Positions 57,201 through 64,000 of a DNA stretch of 64,000 nt are shown here, in pieces. Each line of letters opens with the position of its first letter. Positions within the stretch are counted from its first letter, which is position 1. The position numbers and the translations under genes are program-made. Source of the DNA: Oegoconia quadripuncta (lineage: Eukaryota; Arthropoda; Insecta; Lepidoptera; Autostichidae); contig OX438744.1 in assembly GCA_949316235.1 (NCBI GenBank), positions 24,291,578 through 24,355,577 of the forward strand, in the 5' to 3' direction. Below the pieces are notes generated by a model. It saw only the letters and a list, made by a program, of their open reading frames with translations. It ran no database searches and had not been told where the DNA came from.

Positions 57201-60200
57201 ATTGAACATTCCCTCAACGACATACATAATATATAACTTTCTAGTTATTATTTTCACTACCTTATCACCGCAACTTGGCACGAAACTGCTCAACCAATCA
57301 AAGCAAAGTAGAGATAAATTTAGGTTAAATAAGTTTTTGTTTTACTGTTGTTTTATTTTAAAGTTTTTTCCATGATGTGTTCACCTATAAAAGGTTGTAC
57401 ATTTAAATTTAATACCAGCTACCTTAATTGTTAGATGGACTATGTACTGATGTAACAATTGTTGGTGATCCTAAATAAACAAAATGAAAAAAAAATAATA
57501 ATTATCTTTTAGGCTTTTCGAGTGTAGGTCATAGCAATATTTTTGATTTATGGTGTATTTAAAAAGAAATCTTGATTTTTCCCATGAGGGCGCCACTGGA
57601 TCGAATAAACCCTCTTAACATTATGAATTCTTCACATTATTGTTTACGTTCTCTTCAGGCGACCAAAGCGGCTGCAGTACCGTGCGAGTGCTCATCACAC
57701 ACCCATCCGAGTGCAGCCGGGGCTCGCGTGCAGCCAGTGCTGGCCTCCACAGACCTCTCCCCACGAACGGTATGCCTCTATCGACTACGTAGCTCATAGA
57801 CACCTTCGACCTCATCTTCACTTAACATCAGGTGTGATTGAGGTCAAGTACAAACCTGTCGTGCATAAAAAAAAAGACTTATCTCTGTCAACTAACTGAG
57901 ATATGAGGGAGGAGGGGTATATCTATATATATGTTGATCCTCCCCTCACCTGTTATTATGAGTCAAGTATACTCTTTTGAAAGCATGCTTCGTTTTAGAT
58001 AAACTCCTGCACAATGCTATGTTGATATCGCTGTAATTGTTATAATTAAAATTAGGTAGTAGGCGAACGACGAAGGCAATCCTTCAATCAAAACTATGCA
58101 AGTGTCCACTTTGACGATACTTCTTTCAATTTTAAACTAATTTTAATATGATACCATCTATTTCTTCATGAATATTAAGAGCTATGCTAGAGTCGGTGGA
58201 GTAATGACCACGTCTCTCTACATTCCGCCCTCGTTTTAACTTCGTGGTACGACACATTCACCTTTTCTTTCACTTGGTCAAAGTAATTACGCCTAAGTCT
58301 TCCCCTTCCTCTCTTTCCATGTTGGTACAGCGTACCATGTTAAAATTTTAGATTACAGAAGTATCTTCAGAATGGACGGCAGTATATGGTGATACACTGT
58401 CGGTTTATGTGTCAATTGTGTTAATGAGTTTTATACGTCTTATACCAGACGACTAAATACTTAAAGGGTTGCTTAAGTTTTAAGAGTGCCTTAAACATAA
58501 TTCCGTCTTTGAATGTTTTGAGAAGCTCTTAGAAGCTCTTAGAAGCGTTTGAGTTTACACTATTAAGTGTTATCTATTAAGATAAAGAATGCCTGCGTTC
58601 GAAGACCTTTGACGCCGGGGTATGATGTAATTCAAATTAGGGTCACTAGATGGCGTTGTTTTCAATTATTTCAACAAAAAAATAATTGCCAGAGGAAAAG
58701 AAGCCTTTATTAAAAGTAATTAAATTCAATTTTTTTTATCCACAACGGGTTAGCAATTGACCTCAATCACACCTGATGTTAAGTGAAGATAAGGCCGAAG
58801 GTGGTAGCGTACTGACCCGGAAACCCCATCTTATTTGAGGAACATACTACTGCCGCGAATTTTTTCAGCAGGTAGACAAAAATTAACAAAAATTTGCACC
58901 TTAATTTCTTAACGCATGAGTCGTAACACTGTTCAAAATAACCTCAAATATTTCTGAACGACATATCCAAAGACACCCCACACGATGGGGTACAAATGTG
59001 AAAGAAAATTCATCCCGGCTTTACTTTTAGAGGAGGTACTCTGAGAAATGACTTGACGACCTGTTTTGTGTAGTGGTTAGAAACTCTGCTGCTATGCCAA
59101 AAGGCCGCAGGTTCGAATCCCGCTAGGGGCATATGTTTGTATGATGAATACAGATATATGTACCTGAGTTATGGATGTGTTTCATTTATATATGTATTTA
59201 TTTACAAAAAAAATGTATTTGTGTAGTTTATCAACCATCTGGTATTCATAATACTAGCCTAGTTGCTTAGTGTGGAACTAGATGGCGCTGTATGTATGTG
59301 CAAAGATATTTATTTATTTAAATAATATTTTTCAAGATTCTATGAGCGTCTGAGACAGACAGACAGACGGCGAAACTATAAGGGATTCTTGTTGACTACG
59401 GAACCCTTTCTCTTATAATTTATGCTCTTGTCGGTGGAGTCCTTTCCACACTTCTCTACGGAATCCTAAAAGACTATTGAACAGGTGTATATGCATCATT
59501 GTTGCAGGCTCCGTCGCAGTCCGCGGAAATGTCGTACTACCGCAACCAGAAGAACTCCGATGACTCTGGTTATACTGATCCCAACAGGAGTCAAGATGAA
59601 GATGAGGTGATTTAGTTTCCGTGACTGTAGCTATCGTTTGAGCTTCCAAATACATACATACACACGATGGTCAGACATATCCCAAACATTAGCGTTTGCG
59701 TGTTCCAATTGTTTAATGCTTGAAACAACATCCACGGTTCCCCTTTGGAAATATACAGAAATACACACGTGACATGGTTTTTTTTTAATGCACGACGGGG
59801 TCGTACTTGACCTCAATCATGCCTGATGTTAAGTGAAGATGAGGTCGAAGGTGGAAGCGTACTGACCCGGAAACCCCAACACATTTGGGGGACTGGCTAT
59901 CTTATCTCTGACAACCGGAACACAACAATGCTATTAACATTGCTGCTTGGCGGCAGATTTAGATAAGATGGTGGTAGCTAGCCAGGCGGACATTTAAAAT
60001 GCCCTACCACCAACCAGACCAGGTTAAAACGCTGCAATTACCATGTTGTATGTGTAATATATTCTCAGGTGTATAATAAATTGCTATATAAATAAGTAAA
60101 TAATAAAATAGTCAAAAATGGATCATAGAAGGCGATCGCAGGACTTAGCAGGTACACAAAATCACACACACGCATACATACACACACCCACCTACACACA

Positions 60201-63200
60201 CACACACACACATCCACACCTAACTATTGTTTTTCAAAATTAATATTAGATATGGAAGAGCGGGACCTCCTGTCCTGACACAGGTATTTTATACTTACTA
60301 TAAGGTCCCAACCCTGGCTTATCTGTTTAGTAAAAATTTTTGTTGTTGAAATAAAGATATATTATTATTATTATTACAGGGGGTGAATCCAACGCCCTTA
60401 AAAGATGCTAGTCTATAAATATTTTTAGGTGTAATAAGAACTTTGATGAAGGTCATTTGTCGGGAAGTGTGTGGTTTCAGCGCGTAAAAAGAATAGGATC
60501 AATCCATCTCTTTTCGTGGGTATTGTAAATGGCGGCAGAGGGCCTATACAACAAAAAACATCTACAGATTTGCAAGATTTAACGGCGATGGGCTCATACC
60601 ATGTCAGGTGTGCATTTCTAGATATTACCATAGAGGAATAACACTACCCGAAATATTACGAAGGATGAGCAGTGGATGTTGTTTTTCAAGCATGATACTT
60701 TGACGACCTGTTTGGTGTAGTGGTTAGAAACTCTGCTGCTATACCAAAAGGTTGCGGGTTCGAATCCCGCTAGGGGCATATATTTGTATAATGAATATGG
60801 ACAGGTGTACCCGAGTTATGGATGTTTTTCATTTATTTATGTATCTAATAACAAAAAAAAATGTATTTGTGTAGTGTACCAACCATCTGGTATCCACAAC
60901 AAAAGCCTAGTTGCTTAGTGTGGAACTAGATGGCGCAGATATTTTATTTATTATGTATAATGTTTGGGTTACGTGTAGACTTCCCTGTTTGTTGTGACGT
61001 CATGTATCTATGTAATTTGTTTTGTATTTTCAGAGCCTGACCAAAATGAACGCCGAGCTAATGCTTAAAATAGCGTCACTACAAGCACAACTAGATGTGT
61101 TGAAAACTACGAACACGGTAAGTGTATTATTTTTTATGTATGATGGCAGGTCAGCGCGTGGCCTCAATCATAGATGTCAAGTGGAGATACGGCCGAAGGT
61201 GAAAGCGTGCTCATCCGGAACCCTCAACTTTATTAGGGATCGGCTATCTTATCAAAACTACCGGCAAATAGCAAAGCTTATTAACATTGCTGCGTAGCGG
61301 CTAGACAGGCAGATATTTTAAAAATGCTCTACCCTAGAAACTTATTAAGAAAGTATATTATAAAATATCAGATTATTTAGATGATAAACGTTCATGGACA
61401 TAACCAGCCTGTTTACATAACCAGGCTATTTCACAATGAATAATGAAATATTATAATATAAAATAATGAGTAATAATTTTGTAATATAAAATCCTTTTTT
61501 TTTAAAGAGCGACCTCTCGAGTTTCTTGCTTGTTCTTCTCAGGGGAAAACACAGTAGAACAACAGTTTTGAACTTGAACAGCAGTAGCATTAAAAATGTT
61601 AAATCTGACTATTTTGAGTGTACCCTGTGTACCTACAAAATAAAGCATTTTTTTGATTTGATTTGATCTACCTCCAACAAACTGAATGCTAAAAATGGGT
61701 ACCAATGATGGAAACCCATGAACCCTTTTAAACCTTGTGTTGTTTATTCCCATTCCGAAGCGGTAGTATCTTGGACATACTGATAGGTAAGTGCCTAATT
61801 TCCAATAGATTTAAATTGACACTCACCAAATGATATCATGTATTTTACGTGTTCATATAAATACTTGAAGTTTGAATTGAAGCCATGGAGTATTTTTTTT
61901 TGAACAATTTCGAGTTTAGGTTTTCGAGATAGACGGTACATTGAAGGTGTTGTTAGAACGAGACAACTCTATTGTGTAAGAAAGGGCTGCTATATTAGAA
62001 GAGAAAATAAAAAGGTTATATAAACAAAATTTGATCTGACAAAACAAATCTGATTTCAAATAGATGGCGACCGATTGGTGTAGTGGTTAGTGACCCTGTC
62101 AGCGAAACCATCGGTGCGGGTTCGAATCCCGCGAGGGGTGAATGTTTGTGTGATGAATACGAACATTTATTCCCGAGTCATGGATGTTTATATAAATATT
62201 TATGTATGTTTATCCGTTATCTAATATCCATAACACAAACTTTGCTTAGTTTGGGACTAGTTGATTGGTGTAAGTGTCCGAAATTTTATTTATTTATTTA
62301 CCAAGTTTATAACTATCATTACAGATTACTCCAATGCGATAGTTAACTAATGACAATTATGTATCCCAACTATATCTACCTATACTAAATAACATAGTAC
62401 AAATAACGCGACTTTTTGAAATTCGCTCATACTGCATATGACAATATCTGTTCTGTCTGCTATCTCATTGAGTGTGTGTAGTGCTCGTGTCATTGGCCCT
62501 TTGTTTAAAAGATTTGTATTGCCTCTTGGTACTTTAAATAGTCGAGGCATCCTTCTCCTATCTATATACCCATCAGGTACGCACAATTTCAATTGCTGTA
62601 GAAATATTTATTATAAATTGATTTTATAATAAATTTATAATTAATTAATTAATATTCCTCCAATTGACTAATCCCCGTTCTCCTTCTTTTACCGCGCCTC
62701 TGATATGAGTGGGTATTATTTTATAGTTATATCAACATCCTTACATCCCCACTATTGGGGTAAACTCGTCTCACCAGGAGAGCGTCTGGACCATACCCAC
62801 CACACGGAACCGCGGGAGATGGTGGATTTGTCTCTGAGTAGAGGCCACCTGACAGTATTTTCAAGCTGCCCTTGTTGGCCACCGACTTGGCAAACGACTG
62901 CCTTCAATTGAAAACAACCGCCTTCGTGGCTCAATGTAAAGAACATTGGGTTTACGATTCGGAGGTCGCGGGTTCGATCCCTAGCGGGGTACATGTTTAA
63001 GTACTCGGTTTGGTTGGTGGTAGGGCATTTTAAATGTCCGCCTGGCTAGCTACCACCATCTTATCTAAATCTGTCGACAACCAGCAATGTTAATACCATT
63101 GTTACCTCCGGTTGACAGAGACAAGATAGCCAGTCCCCTAAATGTGTTGGGGTTTCCGGGTCAGTACGCTTCCACCTTCGACCTCATCTTCACTTAAAAT

Positions 63201-64000
63201 CAGGTGTGATTGAGGCCAAGTACCAACCCGCTGTGCATAAAAAAAAAACAACCGGGACCGACTGTTTAACATGCCCTACTCTCCTATGAAAATTCCACTA
63301 TTGGTCACCCATTCATGATCTGACCGCGCCAGGCGATCTTTAACTTTACTTATCGAAAGCGAGCCTATTAGCTTCCCTAGAACACTATTTGCAGGTACTA
63401 GAATTACAAAAGATATATATGCAGATAGATAAAGTAATTATTTATACACACTCACTCATATAAAAAAATGAAATACACACACAAAAAAAAACAGAAAATA
63501 CAAAGAGTGTGTGCCGCAATAGCACAAATGGATTATTACTCAGTGTGGTGCATCACTCAAAGAGCGAAACACTGGTTTTCAGTTACAACCCCTACAATTA
63601 CGAGTGCATAGAAGTACGCGCAACACTATTGTATTGTAGTATATTGATAACCTCGCATTATTTCGGTGTTTAACCGTAGCGTAATGGTTCACTGCAATAT
63701 TAACGCATATCGCTTAGTCAGCGCCGATACCAATATTATATATACGCTTGTTAACAATTAAAGGGGCTTGTTCGTGCAACATCACAATAGACAACGTCTT
63801 ATTTACGGAACCCTCCGTCCTTCGACCGACTACCATCTTTAATACTACAGTGTGATGTACAGAATTGAATAACTTTTTTTGTTACTAATTAATATATTAT
63901 GCTGTATGTCGTTCTTTAGACGGCAGCTCCGTCGTCCAGTGTGGTGAAAGATGACGTCCGACCCGCCGTTGAGAAACCGCCTGACCCCATGCGGATCAGC
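48184..64000 (+). CDS. RPGRIP1L: RPGRIP1L/fantom-like ciliary coiled-coil protein, 5' eleven exons (gene-level entry)
   Basis: Join of 48184-48262, 49044-49278, 49511-49663, 50573-50665, 54863-55097, 55820-56006, 57002-57138, 57659-57769, 59508-59606, 61034-61117 and 63920-64000. This gives 498 codons with consistent phases, running off the window. The N-terminal signature is in exon 2 (KRELEDLYFNLLQ, then KIKVLSTKLQRM), which parallels the REELEDRF...KIKRMATKL region of vertebrate RPGRIP1L. A long Glu/Gln/Lys-rich coiled coil follows (residues about 245-365), then a Ser/Pro-rich segment and another short coiled coil. RPGRIP1L proteins organise the ciliary transition zone; their C2 domains would lie beyond the window. 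An in-frame TAG at 48169-48171 upstream of the ATG supports the start. The family call rests on the N-terminal block and architecture. Confidence 0.78.
48323..48649. mobile_element. TTA-flanked MITE, copy 2
   Basis: 327 bp of the same family as 8503-8834 in the opposite orientation, with TTA at 48320-48322 and 48650-48652. It sits in the first intron of the RPGRIP1L-like gene, 60 bp after the exon 1 donor. Confidence 0.88.
49044..49278 (+). CDS. RPGRIP1L: RPGRIP1L-like exon 2 (conserved N-terminal block)
   Basis: Acceptor attgcag, donor GTAAGC, phase 1 in and 2 out. It encodes EIQHICPSKLSKRELEDLYF and then an amphipathic helix with NDLKKTLNRQWEKIKVLSTK. The order ELED, about 20 residues, KIK, TKLQR is the recognisable RPGRIP1/RPGRIP1L N-terminal pattern. 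Confidence 0.82.
49511..49663 (+). CDS. RPGRIP1L: RPGRIP1L-like exon 3, with a cysteine cluster
   Basis: Acceptor ttccag, donor GTGAGT. It continues the helix (ILELRKANDRLIERIRQLNM) and ends with a compact cysteine-rich stretch ARCPKCTCPRPCSGK, in which four cysteines fall within ten residues. Confidence 0.78.
50081..50184 (-). mobile_element. SINE family A, 5' part
   Basis: Complement of the head and B-box region: ACACCAATCGG, a GGTTTCGC block and TTTGCCCATTGCGAGATTC (mutated B box). Confidence 0.72.
50573..50665 (+). CDS. RPGRIP1L: RPGRIP1L-like exon 4
   Basis: Acceptor attgcag, donor GTTGGT. The exon is 93 nt, phase 2 in and 2 out. It encodes a polar Ser/Lys/Asn-rich linker (SLVSTSALPLNSKQSDVNVK). 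Support comes from phase continuity and splice sites, since the residues themselves are not conserved. Confidence 0.62.
50934..50957 (+). repeat. Harbinger left terminal inverted repeat
   Basis: 24 bp identical to the complement of 54224-54247, preceded by TTA. Similarity continues imperfectly into a GC-rich subterminal region. Confidence 0.9.
51204..51375 (+). CDS. MADF protein exon 1
   Basis: ATG at 51204 is followed by MANFDTERFIIEVENRRGLW, the start of the MADF fold, so the start is well placed. Phase 1 out. Confidence 0.88.
51204..53404 (+). CDS. MADF/BESS DNA-binding accessory protein of the Harbinger element, two exons
   Basis: Exon 1 is 51204-51375 with donor GTTAGT; exon 2 is 52728-53404 with acceptor ttacag and TAA. 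The product is 282 residues. Residues about 6-105 form a MADF domain: FIIEVENRRGLWDLAS, QLWLEVVDIFG, LQKRWKNLRDCFTREL and YTYFNQLLFLKSVL. A polar linker with a basic stretch (RTKRKKKIP, a possible nuclear signal) follows. A BESS-like helix (DRLFLLSLLERFQTIP) lies near residues 175-213, then a Ser/Tyr-rich tail. Harbinger elements commonly encode a Myb/SANT/MADF partner that binds the ends and helps transposase enter the nucleus; that role is inferred here. Confidence 0.9.
51776..52652 (-). CDS. Harbinger transposase exon 2 (catalytic)
   Basis: The acceptor tttcag sits just above 52652 on the minus strand. The exon encodes the whole DDE nuclease through the final LPWHNL and stop. It lies wholly inside the intron of the oppositely oriented MADF gene. 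Confidence 0.92.
51776..54170 (-). CDS. HARBI1-like Harbinger transposase, two exons
   Basis: Exon 1 is 54170-53818 with donor GTAAGC; exon 2 is 52652-51776 with acceptor tttcag and stop TAA. Phase is kept and the product is 409 residues, or 393 if the second Met (54122) is the start; the latter begins nearer the usual hydrophobic/basic leader. Domains in order: a basic leader with LRKRKRKISRKRQFWVHPL, a helix-turn-helix-like region (RMSTNTFNLLL, then YLATGCSLSHISHEY), and a DDE nuclease. D189 (IGAIDGKH), D239 (GKCSDSSIY) and E316 (RRYIECTFG) fit the DDE positions of the family, with VLVGDEAF and NYRLSRARRYIE conserved around them. It cuts and pastes the element, probably with the MADF partner. 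No frame breaks were seen. Confidence 0.92.
52728..53404 (+). CDS. MADF protein exon 2
   Basis: It starts with the split Gly and ITLQKRWKNLRD, the core MADF helix, and runs to TAA at 53402-53404. It lies inside the transposase intron (52653-53817). Confidence 0.9.
53818..54170 (-). CDS. Harbinger transposase exon 1
   Basis: The exon runs from ATG (54170) or the alternative ATG at 54122 to the donor at 53817. It ends CIPAEEKLVITI with a split Arg codon that joins to YLATG in exon 2, the usual Harbinger context. Confidence 0.88.
54224..54247 (-). repeat. Harbinger right terminal inverted repeat
   Basis: Complement of the left end, followed by TTA at 54248-54250. An inner copy in opposite orientation (54180-54201, starting CCTACGCACCGGCGACCATG) makes the right end itself nearly palindromic. 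Confidence 0.9.
54863..55097 (+). CDS. RPGRIP1L: RPGRIP1L-like exon 5
   Basis: Acceptor ctccacag, donor GTTAGT. It encodes 78 codons, moving from a polar linker into an acidic helix and ending in the start of the coiled coil (CRTLMEELKQKIAVLQE). The Harbinger element lies in the intron before it. Confidence 0.78.
55471..55626 (-). mobile_element. SINE family B, internally deleted
   Basis: Tail complement TTTTGTACATACACAGCGCC joins to head complement TTTCTAACCACTACACCAAA; the B-box middle is lost. Confidence 0.8.
55820..56006 (+). CDS. RPGRIP1L: RPGRIP1L-like exon 6 (coiled coil)
   Basis: Acceptor cgacag, donor GTGAGG. It encodes a continuous heptad-rich coiled coil (ELSKTHDEYSLRISRLEEEV, then LRGENVRVRSDSAARAHELE and QSQQQAKDATSRLRDAEGQC). 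It is strikingly GC-rich relative to flanking introns. Degenerate tandem copies of its 3' end follow in the intron. Confidence 0.85.
56031..56300 (+). repeat. Degenerate tandem copies of the exon 6 end
   Basis: Three decayed units follow the exon 6 donor: 56041-56120 (GGGCAGCCAAGGACGTCACT), 56121-56215 and 56216-56300 (ACTAGCATGCTGAGGGAGGC then TGAAGGGCAGTGAGGTGACA). Each matches exon sequence near 55955-56015 plus the donor and the following ATACATCTAATA-like stretch, with a period of about 85-95 bp. Confidence 0.7.
56740..56965 (+). repeat. Dispersed repeat G, copy 2
   Basis: Second copy of the repeat at 30085, ending AAATAAATCTTTCTTTCTTT; a retroposon 3' end is likely. It sits 37 bp before exon 7 of the RPGRIP1L-like gene. 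Confidence 0.78.
57002..57138 (+). CDS. RPGRIP1L: RPGRIP1L-like exon 7 (coiled coil)
   Basis: Acceptor attgcag, donor GTATGT, phase 1 in and 0 out. It encodes GDLAMKLSVEKSKVAELETQ and a helical continuation ending HLSKQTSGVE. Confidence 0.82.
57505..57617 (+). repeat. Dispersed repeat H, copy 2
   Basis: TTTTAGGCTTTTCGAGTGTA, then ATGAGGGCGCCACTGGATCG and AACCCTCTTAAC; matches 17248-17376. It lies just before exon 8. Confidence 0.72.
57659..57769 (+). CDS. RPGRIP1L: RPGRIP1L-like exon 8
   Basis: Acceptor cttcag, donor GTATGC. There are 37 codons in phase 0. It encodes a Ser/Ala/Pro-rich linker with VPCECSSHTHPS, a small Cys/His patch. The linker is not conserved in any family I recognise. 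Confidence 0.68.
57800..57875 (+). mobile_element. SINE family C, 3' end only
   Basis: CACCTTCGACCTCATCTTCA to GTGCATAAAAAAAAA, 30 bp after an exon donor of the RPGRIP1L-like gene. Confidence 0.8.
58728..58850 (-). mobile_element. SINE family C, 3' part
   Basis: Complement of the family tail: TTTTTATCCACAACGGGTTA, then GACCTCAATCACACCTGATG and GTACTGACCCGGAAACCCC. Confidence 0.8.
59055..59320 (+). mobile_element. SINE family B, full length
   Basis: GACGACCTGTTTTGTGTAGT head, GGTTCGAATCCC, body to GATGGCGCTGTATGTATGTG and an ATTTATTTATTT tail. Confidence 0.88.
59508..59606 (+). CDS. RPGRIP1L: RPGRIP1L-like exon 9
   Basis: Acceptor gttgcag, donor GTGATT (weak). There are 33 codons in phase 0. 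It encodes a polar, acidic linker (RNQKNSDDSGYTDPNRSQDE). Confidence 0.7.
59773..60022 (-). mobile_element. SINE family C, head-less
   Basis: Complement of tail and body from TTTTTTTTAATGCACGACGG to GCCCTACCACCAACCAGACC; the tRNA-like head is missing. Confidence 0.85.
60165..60217. repeat. (CA)n microsatellite
   Basis: Interrupted ACACACAC runs in an intron of the RPGRIP1L-like gene. Confidence 0.8.
60430..60700 (+). repeat. Dispersed repeat E, copy 2
   Basis: GTGTGGTTTCAGCGCGTAAA, CTACAGATTTGCAAGATTTA and TTTCAAGCATGATACTTTG; a family B SINE follows at once. Confidence 0.72.
60702..60955 (+). mobile_element. SINE family B, full length
   Basis: GACGACCTGTTTGGTGTAGT head, GGTTCGAATCCC, body to AACTAGATGGCGCAGATATT; closely related to 59055-59320, 1.4 kb away. 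Confidence 0.88.
61034..61117 (+). CDS. RPGRIP1L: RPGRIP1L-like exon 10
   Basis: Acceptor ttttcag, donor GTAAGT. There are 28 codons in phase 0. It encodes an amphipathic coiled-coil helix (LTKMNAELMLKIASLQAQLD). Confidence 0.78.
61150..61335 (-). mobile_element. SINE family C, divergent copy
   Basis: Recognisable as a decayed family C body (GCCTCAATCATAGATGTCAA, GAACCCTCAACTTTATTAGG, GGCTATCTTATC, CATTGCTGCGTAGCGGC). Confidence 0.65.
61355..61670 (+). mobile_element. Jockey-like LINE 3' end
   Basis: The last codons of the reverse transcriptase (TATTATAAAATATCAGATTA region) are followed by the family 3' UTR and an AATAAAGCATTTTTTTGATT tail. It lies in the intron after exon 10 of the RPGRIP1L-like gene. 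Confidence 0.8.
62066..62300 (+). mobile_element. SINE family A, full length
   Basis: GGCGACCGATTGGTGTAGTG head, GGTTCGAATCCC B box, body to GTCCGAAATTTTATTTATTT. Confidence 0.88.
62917..63248 (+). mobile_element. SINE family C
   Basis: Full-length copy: CCGCCTTCGTGGCTCAATG head, GGTTCGATCCC B box, body, and an A-rich tail. Confidence 0.88.
63645..63845 (+). repeat. Dispersed repeat I, copy 2
   Basis: Continuous copy: GTGTTTAACCGTAGCGTAAT, GCATATCGCTTAGTCAGCGC and TTATTTACGGAACCCTCCGT. It ends about 75 bp before exon 11. Confidence 0.75.
63920..64000 (+). CDS. RPGRIP1L: RPGRIP1L-like exon 11, cut by the window end
   Basis: Acceptor gttctttag at 63911-63919. It is open to the last base (27 codons, phase 0), with a polar linker ending EKPPDPMRIS. 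The exon and gene continue beyond the window. Confidence 0.7.

Overview
This is a eukaryotic, insect-type genomic window: AT-rich, with short GC-richer exons bounded by GT/AG introns and dense with transposable elements. The mix (several tRNA-derived SINE families, Jockey-like LINE 3' ends with GATTTT tails, a mariner, TA- and TTA-flanked MITEs, GCGACTTCGTCCGCG-type dispersed repeats) is what I associate with Lepidoptera. The species cannot be named from sequence alone.

Two host genes are supported, both on the + strand. (1) The 3' part of an FLVCR-type major-facilitator transporter: six phase-consistent coding exons between 9314 and 37846, 349 codons, ending in a stop. The 5' exons were not found in the window. 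Its first visible intron (9539-34422) is 24.9 kb and full of transposons. (2) The 5' part of an RPGRIP1L/fantom-like ciliary transition-zone coiled-coil gene: eleven phase-consistent exons from an ATG at 48184 to the window end, 498 codons, still open. The two genes are separated by about 10 kb of repeat-rich intergenic sequence (37847-48183).

The best-preserved mobile element is a 3.3 kb PIF/Harbinger transposon (50934-54247) in an intron of the RPGRIP1L-like gene. It has matching terminal repeats, a TTA target duplication, an intact two-exon HARBI1-type transposase on the minus strand and an intact two-exon MADF/BESS protein on the plus strand. The two genes are interlocked: each has one exon inside the other's intron.

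Region by region: 1-9300 holds LINE fragments, a 120-bp minisatellite joined to a long inverted repeat, a mariner with a deleted, frameshifted transposase, and a TTA-flanked MITE. 9314-34422 is the large FLVCR intron with a nearly full-length CR1-like LINE (21.0-24.0 kb), a pogo-like element with a psq-type helix-turn-helix remnant, several MITEs and many SINEs. 34423-38400 is the compact 3' end of FLVCR. 38400-48180 is intergenic with a 740-bp palindromic CATAAT-rich element. 48184-64000 is the RPGRIP1L-like gene, whose introns carry the Harbinger element, a MITE, SINEs and decayed tandem copies of the end of one exon.
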